Positions 15,745 through 23,912 of a stretch of DNA of 46,215 nt are shown here, piece by piece. Positions within the stretch are counted from its first letter, which is position 1; each line of letters starts with the position of its first letter. Source of the stretch: Pseudoflavonifractor sp. An85 (GTDB lineage: Bacteria; Bacillota; Clostridia; Oscillospirales; Oscillospiraceae); NCBI RefSeq assembly GCF_002161235.1, contig NZ_NFHE01000021.1, forward strand, positions 1 through 46,215. Reading direction: 5' to 3'. The notes below the pieces were generated by a model. The model saw only the letters and a list, made by a program, of their open reading frames with translations, did not search any database and had not been told where the DNA came from. Position numbers and translations under genes: made by a program.

Positions 15745-17361
15745 ATGAAGAGCTATATTTATCAGAAAAACAAGCTACTCACTGCCATCATGGCAGTGGT
15801 GACCTTCCTGCACACAGCAGCACAGGCAATGGTGGCCCTGATGATCAGCCGAATCATCGACACCATCAACGAGAGCATTTCCACCGGCAGCACTGCGCAA
15901 ATTCCCCACATTGCGATCCTATGTGTCATATTCGCGCTGTTTGTAGGCGGAGTGGTATTTGCCTCCATGTACATCCAGGGCCTTTGGATCAAAAAAATCA
16001 TGCTGCAACTGAAAAACTCCTTGTTCCACGGGATGCTGCACCAGCCCATGTCCACCCACCAAAACCGCAACAGCGCCGAGAACCTAACCCTGCTAACCCA
16101 GTCTGTGGGAACCTTTGAAGAAAACTATTTGAAAAACAGCATCAAAATTTTCGAGTCAGCCCTGAGCATTGTGATAGCGGTGGTACTGCTGTTCACCATC
16201 AACCCTCTAGTAGCTGTAATATCCATCGTGGCCATGTGTATTCCCACCCTGCTGCCCCAACTGTTCGGCCAAAAAATGGCCCGCTGTCAGGAGGAGGTTG
16301 TAAAACGGACTACCGATTATACCGGCAAGGTAAAGGATGCCCTGACCGGCTACGAGGTACTGAAAACCTACCATGCCGAGCCACACAACGAGATCATCTG
16401 CCGAGACCAGGCCAACGCCATGGAGAGCAGCAAGTTGAAGATGACTGCAACCAACGCCATGGTGTATAGCGTGGCCAATATTTCCTCGGTGATGGTACAG
16501 CTATTCCTTATGCTGTTGGCTGGTATGTTCGCAGTGCGCGGTCTGATTTCTTTAGGCAGTATCTTAGCCGTGGTAAATTTGACTAGCATGGTGGTGTCCC
16601 CCGCCTTCGAGATTTCAGGGCAGATCACACAACTGAAGTCTACCCAACCCATTGTGAACCAAATGCTGACCCTGCTAAACACCCCTGATGCCCCTGCCCC
16701 CAGAACTGAGGTCAAACATAACCTGGTACTGGATAATGTAACATTTTCTTATTTAGACACCCCCGTGCTCACCCACACCAGCACTCAGTTCGCGCAAGGT
16801 AAAAAGTATGCCATCGTCGGCAAAAGCGGCAGCGGGAAAAGCACCCTGTTAAAGCTATTGGCCGGCTACTATAACAACTTTGACGGCAACATTCTCGTGG
16901 ACGGCCAAGTTGGCGTGCAGTGCGACTGCGCCGTCATTCACCAAAATGTGTTTTTGTTTGACGACACCATCCGTAACAATATCACCCTGCACGGCGATTA
17001 CTCTGACATCCAAGTGCAGGCCGCTGTCCACGCAGCAGGCCTGGACGAGGTAGTGGGCAACTTGCCGGAGGGGCTGGAGACAAGCGTTGCGGAGAACGGG
17101 GCCCGCTTCTCTGGCGGCGAACGGCAGCGCATCGCCATAGCCCGGGCTCTGCTGCATAAAAAGTCTCTGCTTCTGGTGGACGAAGCCACATCCTCCTTGG
17201 ACGCTGAGAACGCGGCAAAGATTGAGGATAGCATCCTGAGCCTGCGGGGAATCACCTGCATTGCCGTGACTCACAAAACTGATCCCCAAAGCTTGGCTCG
17301 ATATGATCATGTCTTGCGCATGGAAAATGGCAAGCTCTACCCAGAGCCAAAGATTTCCTGA
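15745..17361 (+). CDS. ABC exporter, fused membrane and ATPase domains
   Basis: A 538-residue half-transporter. The membrane domain covers about residues 1-310, with five to six helices (LTAIMAVVTFLHTAAQAMVALMI, IAILCVIFALFVGGVVFA, LSIVIAVVLLFTI, VAVISIVAMCIPTLL, LFLMLLAGMFAVRGLISLGSI). The ATPase domain has Walker A GKSGSGKST, a Q-loop near VIHQNVFLFDDT, signature FSGGERQRIAIARALL, Walker B LLLVDEATSSLD and H-loop VTHKT. No peptidase C39 domain is present. This is the MsbA/LanT-like exporter class for peptides, lipids or drugs. The start at 15745 is 8 bases after GGGAGG; an ATG two codons earlier is too close. It follows the XRE-TPR regulator and ends in a terminator. Confidence 0.9.
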   Translation: MKSYIYQKNKLLTAIMAVVTFLHTAAQAMVALMISRIIDTINESISTGSTAQIPHIAILCVIFALFVGGVVFASMYIQGLWIKKIMLQLKNSLFHGMLHQPMSTHQNRNSAENLTLLTQSVGTFEENYLKNSIKIFESALSIVIAVVLLFTINPLVAVISIVAMCIPTLLPQLFGQKMARCQEEVVKRTTDYTGKVKDALTGYEVLKTYHAEPHNEIICRDQANAMESSKLKMTATNAMVYSVANISSVMVQLFLMLLAGMFAVRGLISLGSILAVVNLTSMVVSPAFEISGQITQLKSTQPIVNQMLTLLNTPDAPAPRTEVKHNLVLDNVTFSYLDTPVLTHTSTQFAQGKKYAIVGKSGSGKSTLLKLLAGYYNNFDGNILVDGQVGVQCDCAVIHQNVFLFDDTIRNNITLHGDYSDIQVQAAVHAAGLDEVVGNLPEGLETSVAENGARFSGGERQRIAIARALLHKKSLLLVDEATSSLDAENAAKIEDSILSLRGITCIAVTHKTDPQSLARYDHVLRMENGKLYPEPKIS

Positions 17362-17408
17362 AAGAGCCATGATCGGCGCTTCTTGGATTGGAGACGCAAA
17401 AAGGCAAC

Positions 17409-17452
17409 CCGGGAAAACTGCGCAACGCAAAAGCACAGTTTTCCCGGTTTCT
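17409..17452 (+). terminator. Terminator of the ABC exporter gene
   Basis: CCGGGAAAACTG (17409-17420) pairs perfectly with CAGTTTTCCCGG (17436-17447), followed by TTTCTC. Confidence 0.8.
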
Positions 17453-17523
17453 CTCGTCACACTGGGGGAGTATCTCCCCTCCCAAAGATAGCCGTTGATC
17501 TGACTGACACATTCAGTTTCTGG

Positions 17524-17582
17524 CCTGTATCGAGTGAGCCGGACTGAAGCGAATGCTTCTCTTTTCGGCTCTACAGGCTTTT
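17524..17582. other. Nested inverted repeat in the gap between two ABC loci
   Basis: CCTGTA/TACAGG (17524-17529, 17572-17577) encloses GAGCCG/CGGCTC (17536-17541, 17566-17571), which encloses GAAGC/GCTTC. CTTTTG follows on the plus strand. It could be a terminator or part of a small RNA. The rest of 17453-17653 holds nothing that I recognise apart from a small GGGGAG-TAT-CTCCCC palindrome near 17464-17478. Confidence 0.4.
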
Positions 17583-17653
17583 GCTCTGTGTCCCGCATCT
17601 CATGGGTAATGTAAGGATATGTATTCAGTGTCGTTTTCGAGGATACCTGTAAC

Positions 17654-18391
17654 TCACTTGATATCCTGATACTTCAAAAGTCTAAACCCTGTAACAACAG
17701 ATAAAATAAGATAACCGCTCAACACAACGAAGCACAGCAAAAATGATGATAAATCATTTGACGCCGCATAAACAGATGGCATATGGGTAGAGATTTTGAA
17801 AAAATCCAGATCCAAGTTTACTTTAAAAAAGCCAAAGATCTTCTCTAAAATTTGTGGGACATTTGGAATAACAAGGCCAAAAATAACCCCTGTAATTGCA
17901 TTTCTGGTGAGAGTTGTCATCGTAATCGCAAAGCTGATGTGTGCCATCACAAACAGAATGCGTGCGATTATGGAAAGAACATAGTAACCGGGATAAAGAA
18001 CGGTCCCCATGCCAAATCTGCTGCTTGCAAGAGCTCCTGTAACGATACCGCTTATCAGCATGACCAATACATATAAAGTGGATATTGTAAAAACGATGGA
18101 AAGATAGTATTTATTCTTCGCGACACCTCGTCCTATGATCGTTTTCATTACACCAGAATGATAAGCTTCCGCAACCATATTTGCCGTTAACAACATGAAG
18201 GCATAGAGAATGATATCTCCACCTAAAAATGTACCAATCAAGCTATCCACACCCGTAACAGGGCTGAATTCAGCTTCTAACGAAGAGATCCGGATGGATA
18301 TAATCAGAAAAATAAAACTGAGAGCAAGACATCCAAAAAAGAAATAGTCTTTTTTAAGCTGATAAAGATGTCCACGGATTAGATTTTTCAT
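17654..18391 (-). CDS. ABC-2-type permease (BcrB/LanE-like)
   Basis: A 245-residue membrane protein starting MKNLIRGHLYQLKKDYFFFGCLALSF. It has six hydrophobic segments: FFFGCLALSFIFLIISIRI, IILYAFMLLTANMV, YLSIVFTISTLYVLVMLISGIV, YYVLSIIARILFVMAHISFAI, AITGVIFGLVIPNV and LSSFLLCFVVLSGYLILSVV. The N-terminal helix followed by an outer loop is typical for permeases of BcrAB- and LanFEG-type systems. It overlaps the ATPase gene upstream by 4 bases. Its base composition is noticeably more AT-rich than its neighbours, which suggests acquisition from another host. Together the two genes would give resistance to, or export of, a peptide antibiotic. Confidence 0.85.
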   Translation of the reverse strand: MKNLIRGHLYQLKKDYFFFGCLALSFIFLIISIRISSLEAEFSPVTGVDSLIGTFLGGDIILYAFMLLTANMVAEAYHSGVMKTIIGRGVAKNKYYLSIVFTISTLYVLVMLISGIVTGALASSRFGMGTVLYPGYYVLSIIARILFVMAHISFAITMTTLTRNAITGVIFGLVIPNVPQILEKIFGFFKVNLDLDFFKISTHMPSVYAASNDLSSFLLCFVVLSGYLILSVVTGFRLLKYQDIK

Positions 18392-19299
18392 ACCGCCTGC
18401 CCTCCGGAAAGTTTTTCTACAAAAAATTTCTCAACGTCTTCATCGTTTGTCCCCAAACCACACACTCGCACTTTATGCTCCACCAGGAATTGGTTAAGAT
18501 CCGCTGGATCGATTTTCTCATGGAGACGTAAGCTTTGGTTGGAAAGGACCTCGCATCGCACATCCGGATAGCGGGATGCAATGAGTGTTTTGGCACCTTC
18601 AAAGTGTTCCGGCTCAACCGTAACCTGGACACCGCTGCTGCATGCACGTTCCAGCGTTTCTTTGCTGAACTCATCAATCAGACGTCCTCCATCACTAATC
18701 GCGTAATCTGTGGCCAGTTTATATAATTCACTTAAAATATGGCTGGCAATCAGGATGGTAGTGCCATTTTCACGATTTAACATCTCCAGCATTTTACGCA
18801 TCTCATATACGCCTTCCGGATCCAGTCCGTTAATTGGCTCATCGAGAATGAGAAAATCGGGATTTCCCAGTAATGAAATTGCAATACCCAATCGTTGCTT
18901 CATCCCCAGCGAAAATTGACACGCTTTCTTTTTCCCAGCGTTTTGCAATCCAACTATTTCCAGTATTCTGTGATGATCTTGAGATTGGATGTCAAACAGA
19001 AGCGAAAAATAGCGCAAATTTTCCAATGCTGTCATGTTCTCGTAGATGCCCGGTTTTTCAATCAGCATTCCCATGTTATTCCGTACTGCATCATCATTTG
19101 ATTTCCCCAACAAAGTATAACTGCCTTCACTCTGCTGCGTTAAGCCGCAGATAATACGCATAAGTGTGGTCTTTCCGGCTCCGTTTTTTCCCACTAAGCC
19201 ATAGATTGACTTTTTTGGCACATGAATGCTCACGCGATCCAGAACAGTTTTTGTTCCGTAGACTTTTGACAGGTTATCTGTTTGCAAAATATATTCCAT
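18388..19299 (-). CDS. ABC transporter ATP-binding protein (BcrA/LanF-like)
   Basis: A 303-residue ATPase. It has Walker A GKNGAGKTTL, signature FSLGMKQRLGIAISLLG, Walker B FLILDEPINGLDPEG, and H-loop IASHILSE. The LGMKQRLGIA signature, the preceding IEKPGIYENMTALENL stretch and a C-terminal extension of about 90 residues are characteristic of the BcrA/NukF/LanF subgroup. It begins with AAAGGTGACA before the ATG. A leader of about 150 bases separates the start from the CTTAAG-type promoter at 19455-19499, suggesting induction by a two-component system that senses peptides. No such sensor genes lie in this window. Confidence 0.9.
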   Translation of the reverse strand: MEYILQTDNLSKVYGTKTVLDRVSIHVPKKSIYGLVGKNGAGKTTLMRIICGLTQQSEGSYTLLGKSNDDAVRNNMGMLIEKPGIYENMTALENLRYFSLLFDIQSQDHHRILEIVGLQNAGKKKACQFSLGMKQRLGIAISLLGNPDFLILDEPINGLDPEGVYEMRKMLEMLNRENGTTILIASHILSELYKLATDYAISDGGRLIDEFSKETLERACSSGVQVTVEPEHFEGAKTLIASRYPDVRCEVLSNQSLRLHEKIDPADLNQFLVEHKVRVCGLGTNDEDVEKFFVEKLSGGQAV

Positions 19300-19454
19300 A
19301 TCATTGTCACCTTTATAGAATTTAAAAGTCCCTTATCTGCTTTTAAAGATACTCCTCGAGTTCCTAACAAACAGGTTGATCAGCTATTATTTTCAGAATA
19401 CAACGGTTCGTTTCACGTCTTGTTCTCCCGACCATATCTTGATTAGGTTCTGAG

Positions 19455-19499
19455 ATTATATCACAGCCAATAGAAAAAGCTTATGAATACTTTCTTAAG
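19455..19499 (-). promoter_or_regulatory. CTTAAG-type activated promoter of the BcrA/LanF-like pair
   Basis: On the minus strand CTTAAGAAAGTATTCATAAG (from 19499) lies with 39 bases between its first base and the first base of TATAATCTC (-10 at 19460-19455). The same spacing and element order occur at 7402-7446. No -35 hexamer is seen. The direct-repeat-like CTTAAG/CATAAG pair fits an OmpR-family response-regulator site. Confidence 0.65.
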
Positions 19500-19529
19500 G
19501 TTTTTTAATTTTGGGAAGAGAAATGTTTT

Positions 19530-19694
19530 TTGTTTACAGTCCCTCAATCTCTGAATCATGTACCATGCAGAAATCACTTGTCTCCTCCCGGCCTCAGAGT
19601 TAAAATAAAGGTTAGAAAGTCGGCAAGATTGCAAGGAACATGTTCCCTTTTGAATTCAAGAGGCCACTGAATCCAAAAATGTCTCTGATTCAGT
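19530..19694. repeat. Dispersed non-coding repeat, copy C, with degraded tRNA-like end
   Basis: TTTACAGTCCCTCAATCTCTG and ATGCAGAAATCACTTG match copy A (5514-5560). CAGAGTT then runs directly into GGTTAGAAAGTC..CAAGATTG and CAAGAGGCC, which in copy A lie 170 bases farther on. After AAGAGGCC the T-arm present in copy A is missing, but ACT..CCAAAAAT remains. The copy is thus a shortened version of the unit at 5514-5888. An ACTGAATC/GATTCAGT hairpin (19666-19694) ends it. The remaining 19300-19738 gap holds the ABC promoter and leader. Confidence 0.65.
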
Positions 19695-19738
19695 AGGTGG
19701 TATCTTTCCCCTTAGATATTAGCAAAGGAGGAACTTTT

Positions 19739-20347
19739 GTGATACGTTCGATCCATCCCTATGAGCCCTATATCCCAGAAAACGCCACAAAGCTCATCAT
19801 CGGAACCATGCCGCCTTTTCGCTTTTGTGTTTCCGGTAAGAGAAGCTTATTTGCAAATGATGTAGATTTTTATTATGGATCAAAAGATAACGCCTTTTGG
19901 AAGCTACTATCCGAAGTGACTGGCGTTACGCTGGATTTTGTCAATTCTCCAGATGCCGTCAACCAAAGAAAGCAGCTATTGATGAATTTACACATGGGTA
20001 TTACCGATATTGTAGGAAGCTGTATTCATCACAACGGGAAAGCCGATGATACCTCTCTTCTGGCCATCGAAGTAAAACCATTGGACAAGTTGCTTTTAGA
20101 TCATCCCAATATTCAAGAGTTGGTTTACACAAATAGAGGTGAAGTAAAAAAATATATCAATCTTTTTTTTGCGGATAAGGGGTATCACAATCGAGCAAGA
20201 GAAAACGAAACCAAGGAAAGTGTCTTCATCAACGGCAAAAAATACGCTGTTACCCAACTGTACTCGCCCTCCCCCAACGCCTTGCGAAGCGTCAGTACAG
20301 AAAAACGCCTCCAACAATACAAGAGCTTTTTCCAAGATACCCTGTAG
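19739..20347 (+). CDS. Uracil-DNA glycosylase-superfamily protein
   Basis: A 202-residue protein. The GTG at 19739 is chosen because AAAGGAGGAAC lies 5 bases before it. Near the N-terminus is HPYEPYIPENATKLIIGTMPP, the family-type first motif (GTMPP in place of GxxPG). FYYGSKDNAFWKLLSEV gives the usual aromatic segment, and QLYSPSPNALRSV near the C-terminus is the second motif (SPSP in place of HPS). This pattern belongs to the branch often labelled hypoxanthine/uracil-DNA glycosylase-like. It should recognise damaged bases in DNA, but activity on a specific base is not proven by sequence. It is a single-gene unit ending in a bidirectional terminator shared with thiC. Confidence 0.8.
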   Translation: MIRSIHPYEPYIPENATKLIIGTMPPFRFCVSGKRSLFANDVDFYYGSKDNAFWKLLSEVTGVTLDFVNSPDAVNQRKQLLMNLHMGITDIVGSCIHHNGKADDTSLLAIEVKPLDKLLLDHPNIQELVYTNRGEVKKYINLFFADKGYHNRARENETKESVFINGKKYAVTQLYSPSPNALRSVSTEKRLQQYKSFFQDTL

Positions 20348-20439
20348 CACAGATGATTTGCCTACCGCAGCTTAAACCCATGCAATGGAATTTTATGTAT
20401 CATTGCGTCATGACTTAAATTTCACCCTTTTAAAAGCAA

Positions 20440-20490
20440 CTAGGGGATACCTCTTTCCATCCCAGGAAGGTATCCCCTAGCTTTTATTTT
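20440..20490. terminator. Bidirectional terminator between glycosylase-like gene and thiC
   Basis: CTAGGGGATACCT (20440-20452) pairs with AGGTATCCCCTAG (20468-20480). On the plus strand CTTTTATTTT follows; on the minus strand TTGCTTTT follows. It serves the convergent genes on both sides. Confidence 0.85.
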
Positions 20491-20494
20491 ATGG

Positions 20495-21799
20495 TTACAA
20501 AATGTCGATGTACTCCCCACTGAGGGCTTTGTTCATGCTGCGCACGGCACAGAACTTTCCGCACATGGAACAGCTGTCCTCGTGCTCCGGCGCCCGGTCA
20601 TCCCGGATGCTCTTGGCGGTCTCCGGGTCAATGGCACACTCCCACTGCTTCTCCCAGTCGAAGGTGCGGCGAGCATCTGCCATGGCGTCGTCCAGGTCTC
20701 GGGCGTGGGGAATCTTCTTGGCAATGTCTGCGGCATGAGCGGCAATGCGGGAGGCAATGATCCCCTGCTTCACATCCTCCACATTGGGCAAAGCCAGGTG
20801 TTCGGCCGGCGTGACATAGCACAGGAAAGCTGCCCCCGCAGAGGCTGCCACAGCCCCGCCAATGGCGGCAGTAATGTGGTCATAGCCCGGGGCAATATCG
20901 GTGACAATGGGGCCCAGGACATAGAACGGAGCTCCCATGCAAATGGTCTGCTGCAGCTTCATGTTGGCCTCAATCTGGTCCAGAGGCATGTGGCCGGGGC
21001 CCTCCACCATCACCTGCACATCCTTGGCCCAGGCTCTCTTGGTCAACTCGCCCAGGCGCACCAGCTCCTCAATCTGGCACACGTCGCTGGCATCCGCCAG
21101 ACATCCAGGACGGCAGGCATCACCCAAGGAGATGGTCACGTCGTACTCCCGGCAAATATCCAGAATCTCATCGAAGTACTCATAAAAGGGGTTCTCCTCC
21201 CCAGTCATGCTCATCCACGCAAAGACCAGAGAACCACCCCGGGAGACAATGTTCATCTTCCGCTTGTGAGTTTTGATCTGGTCGATGGTCTTGCGGGTGA
21301 TGCCACAGTGGAGGGTGACAAAGTCCACACCATCCTGGGCGTGGAGCCGCACCACGTCGATGAAGTCCTTGGCAGAAAGGGTGGCCAGATCCCGCTGGTA
21401 GTGGATGACGCTGTCATAGACCGGAACGGTGCCAATCATGGCCGGGCACTCCTGGGTCAGCTTGCGGCGGAAGGGCTGTGTATTGCCGTGGGAGGACAGG
21501 TCCATGATGGCCTCTGCCCCCATGTTCACGGCCGCCATCACCTTCTGCATCTCAACATCATAGTCCTTACAGTCCCGGGATACCCCCAAATTGACGTTGA
21601 TCTTGGTGCGCAACATAGAGCCCACGCCGTTGGGGTCCAGGCATGTGTGCAGCTTATTGGCGCAGATGGCCACTTGACCCTTGGCCACCAAATCCCGAAT
21701 CTCCTCAGCGGTGCGGTATTCCTTGGCCGCCACCTTCTCCATCTCCGGGGTAATGATACCCTGCTTGGCCGCGTCCATCTGTGTGGTGTAGTTTCTCAT
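20495..21799 (-). CDS. thiC: Phosphomethylpyrimidine synthase
   Basis: A 434-residue ThiC that turns aminoimidazole ribotide into the pyrimidine part of thiamine (HMP-P) by radical SAM chemistry in the cytoplasm. Family blocks are clear: [92 protein letters not shown], and the C-terminal cluster ligand motif CSMCGKFC (Cys-x2-Cys-x4-Cys, about residues 411-418). It is the short Firmicutes form lacking the N-terminal domain of proteobacterial ThiC. AAAGGA lies before the ATG. Transcription is controlled by the TPP riboswitch upstream. No other thi gene is in the window. Confidence 0.97.
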   Translation of the reverse strand: MRNYTTQMDAAKQGIITPEMEKVAAKEYRTAEEIRDLVAKGQVAICANKLHTCLDPNGVGSMLRTKINVNLGVSRDCKDYDVEMQKVMAAVNMGAEAIMDLSSHGNTQPFRRKLTQECPAMIGTVPVYDSVIHYQRDLATLSAKDFIDVVRLHAQDGVDFVTLHCGITRKTIDQIKTHKRKMNIVSRGGSLVFAWMSMTGEENPFYEYFDEILDICREYDVTISLGDACRPGCLADASDVCQIEELVRLGELTKRAWAKDVQVMVEGPGHMPLDQIEANMKLQQTICMGAPFYVLGPIVTDIAPGYDHITAAIGGAVAASAGAAFLCYVTPAEHLALPNVEDVKQGIIASRIAAHAADIAKKIPHARDLDDAMADARRTFDWEKQWECAIDPETAKSIRDDRAPEHEDSCSMCGKFCAVRSMNKALSGEYIDIL

Positions 21800-21849
21800 C
21801 TCATCCAGTCCTTTCCGGTATATGCTGGGATGGAAGCGCCCACAGACAT

Positions 21850-21985
21850 AAAAAACGGGGATACCAGATTTGGCATCCCCGCTGCGTACAGCTTACATCT
21901 CCCTACGTTGGCATTATCCAAATCAGGTTCGTGGGTCGAAGGTCGCACCTTCCTCTCAGCCTGTATACAAGCTCCCCGTATTCCA
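21850..21985 (-). promoter_or_regulatory. TPP riboswitch with terminator (thiC leader)
   Basis: On the minus strand the leader has the THI-box order: GGGGAGC, CTGAGAGGAAGG, GACCCACGAACCTGATTTGG, ATAATGCCAACGTAGGGA (aptamer about 21985-21893). It is followed by a terminator, CGGGGATGCCA/TGGTATCCCCG with TTTTTT (21881-21850). Thiamine pyrophosphate binding should favour the terminator and switch off thiC. Confidence 0.95.
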
Positions 21986-22020
21986 TTGTCCTGGGTGGCG
22001 ACTCCACCCCGACCTATTTC

Positions 22021-22049
22021 ATTATACACCCATTTTCGCAGTGAAGCAA
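22021..22049 (-). promoter_or_regulatory. Promoter of the thiC leader
   Basis: On the minus strand TTGCTT (22049-22044) and TATAAT (22026-22021) are 17 bases apart, about 40 bases upstream of the aptamer. Confidence 0.8.
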
Positions 22050-22058
22050 GGCAATCTT

Positions 22059-23753
22059 TCATCCCATTTGCAATGCCCGGTACCGATTAAAGCAGGCAAA
22101 GAGTTCTTGGGTTCGAGGACGGGCTAAAAATGCTGTCTCATTCAGCGCCCCCAGCCCATTTTTCTCCATCAGCCGGTCCAACTCTTCCACCACCTGCTGC
22201 AAGGTATGTTTTCCGTCCAACAGGTGTTGCTGGGCGTACACCACGCAGTAGCCCAGGGCCGTGAGCTGTTCGGAATCCACCAGCTGCTCCACATGGCGCA
22301 GGTCGATGGTCTCCCGGTTGATGGAAACTCCGTCTCTCCCCATGGGTTTAAGTTTTATGCGTTCCCCACGGCGGAACTCACTTCCCTGCTTGGGACAGCG
22401 GTGGAAATTGGGCGTGGGGGCGATCTCCAACTTCTCACGGGCCACTGGGAAGGCTTCCGCCTCCCGCTTGGCCAGCTCTGTAATGTCCCGAGGCACATAT
22501 CGGTCCATCTGAATGATGTGCTGGGCCGCGTGAAAATACGACCCGGAACTGCCTGCCACTAAGATGGTGGACACCCCATGTTGGTGGTACAGCTCCTCCA
22601 CCCGCTCCAAAAATGGGGTGATGGGCTCCATGGTCCGGTGAATCACCCGTTGCATCAGCTCGTCCCGCACCATAAAGTTGGTGGCGCTGGTGTCCTCATC
22701 CATGAGCAAAACCCCTGCCCCGGCCTCCATGGCCTCCACTACACTGGCTGCCTGGGAGGTGCTGCCGCTGGCATCCTCCGTGGAAAAGCATCGGGTATCC
22801 TTGCCATTGGGCAAATCGTGGATGAACATGGAGATATCCGTCTGGGTGATGCTACGGCCATCCTCGGCCCGAATTTTCACCGCCGTGTGGTCAGTGATCA
22901 CATACTCCCGTCCATCCCCAGCAATGTGATTGTAGACCCCCAACTCCAAAGCCCTGAGCAAGGTGGACTTTCCGTGGTAACCACCTCCCACAATGAGGGT
23001 GATGCCCTGGGGAATGCCCATACCAGTGATCGTTCCCCGGTGGGGTAACTTCATGGTTACTTCCCATTCCGGGGGTGACTGAAAGGGGACACTTCCCTTC
23101 ATGGGCAGCTGGGAAATGCCAGAGGCTCGAGGTAGTACGCTGCCATTGGCCACAAAGGCGCACAGTCCCAGCCGGAGAAGCTGATCCCGGATATACTGCT
23201 GGTCCTCCGCCAGGTACACCACCTCTTGCAGCCGCTTTCCGTCCAGATTCCGGTACAGCAAAGACTGCTCCACGCATTGGGGTAGCAAATCAAAGAGAAT
23301 TTTGCTCAGCTCCCGGGCGTCAATGGTGCGGCCTCGGGCAGGAAATCCCACCTCAAGACGCAACACCACGTCTCCTGTGGCGGGATGGATGACACAAGCG
23401 GTGCGCTCCAGCACCTCCTGTCCACAGCGGGAAATGGAGATAAGACCGCTGTGGCCCGATCCTCTGGCCACCCCAGATGCTTGGGACGCCTTCCGGGCAA
23501 ACAGCCTGGTAAGCATGTCCTGTAAAGCGATGCGCTGACAGGGCTGGGCGTAGAGCTGTGGAGGGAATCCGGCCTTCTTCCCTGGAACACGAATGCTCAG
23601 CTTGGACGGCGCAGCAAAGGGGTCTCCCTGCACGTGGTCAATGGCCAGCACATATTGGGGAAACTGGTAAGCCCCCCTGGTATCCTTGTAGGCGGGATAA
23701 CTGCGGCCATCGATGCGGGCCAAAAGCTGTTGGAGCTGCGTGGCAGTTTGCAT
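22059..23753 (-). CDS. Predicted ATPase of the ABC class (COG3044 family)
   Basis: A 564-residue soluble protein, no membrane segments. It has an atypical Walker A GGGYHGKST (about residue 255), the signature-like ASGSTSQAASVVEAMEAG, and Walker B GVLLMDEDTSATNFM, with a late LVAGSSGSYFHAA block. These are the hallmarks of the COG3044 / ABC_ATPase (PF09818) family, whose role is poorly known; a trypanosome relative acts in RNA editing. The start at 23753 (MQTATQLQQL) is chosen because GGAGGAAAGACTC precedes it, while the in-frame ATG at 23774 is only about 5 bases from the predicted transcription start and has no site. Confidence 0.9.
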   Translation of the reverse strand: MQTATQLQQLLARIDGRSYPAYKDTRGAYQFPQYVLAIDHVQGDPFAAPSKLSIRVPGKKAGFPPQLYAQPCQRIALQDMLTRLFARKASQASGVARGSGHSGLISISRCGQEVLERTACVIHPATGDVVLRLEVGFPARGRTIDARELSKILFDLLPQCVEQSLLYRNLDGKRLQEVVYLAEDQQYIRDQLLRLGLCAFVANGSVLPRASGISQLPMKGSVPFQSPPEWEVTMKLPHRGTITGMGIPQGITLIVGGGYHGKSTLLRALELGVYNHIAGDGREYVITDHTAVKIRAEDGRSITQTDISMFIHDLPNGKDTRCFSTEDASGSTSQAASVVEAMEAGAGVLLMDEDTSATNFMVRDELMQRVIHRTMEPITPFLERVEELYHQHGVSTILVAGSSGSYFHAAQHIIQMDRYVPRDITELAKREAEAFPVAREKLEIAPTPNFHRCPKQGSEFRRGERIKLKPMGRDGVSINRETIDLRHVEQLVDSEQLTALGYCVVYAQQHLLDGKHTLQQVVEELDRLMEKNGLGALNETAFLARPRTQELFACFNRYRALQMG

Positions 23754-23785
23754 GAGTCTTTCCTCCGGTGTCATGGTTTTCTTAT

Positions 23786-23814
23786 AGTATACGTCACCGG
23801 GCTTGAATCTTCAA
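23786..23814 (-). promoter_or_regulatory. Promoter of the COG3044 ATPase gene
   Basis: On the minus strand TTGAAG (23814-23809) and TATACT (23791-23786) are 17 bases apart. The start point near 23779 gives a leader of about 26 bases to the start at 23753. Confidence 0.75.
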
Positions 23815-23843
23815 CTCCACTGGATCGCTCCAATTTTCCAGTC

Positions 23844-23871
23844 ACATTTCCAGACCACCGTGCATAGGATT
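23844..23871 (+). promoter_or_regulatory. SigmaK/sigmaE-like promoter of the 97-residue protein gene
   Basis: AC (23844-23845), 17 bases, CATAGGATT (23863-23871), close to the known sigmaK consensus AC-N16/17-CATANNNTA. The same arrangement with the same spacing precedes the next gene at 24256-24283. No sigmaA-type pair is visible here. Confidence 0.5.
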
Positions 23872-23912
23872 GCGTGTGCGCAAGCTTAGTAATCAAATGG
23901 AGTTGATATCAT

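Noticed and set aside
16855-17598. Minus-strand frame of 247 codons across the end of the ABC exporter gene
   Set aside because: More than 500 bases are antisense to the conserved ATPase domain. The first 60 codons alone show no recognisable family.
20582-22090. Plus-strand open frame of 502 codons opposite thiC
   Set aside because: It runs antisense through thiC and its riboswitch, which are both firmly identified.
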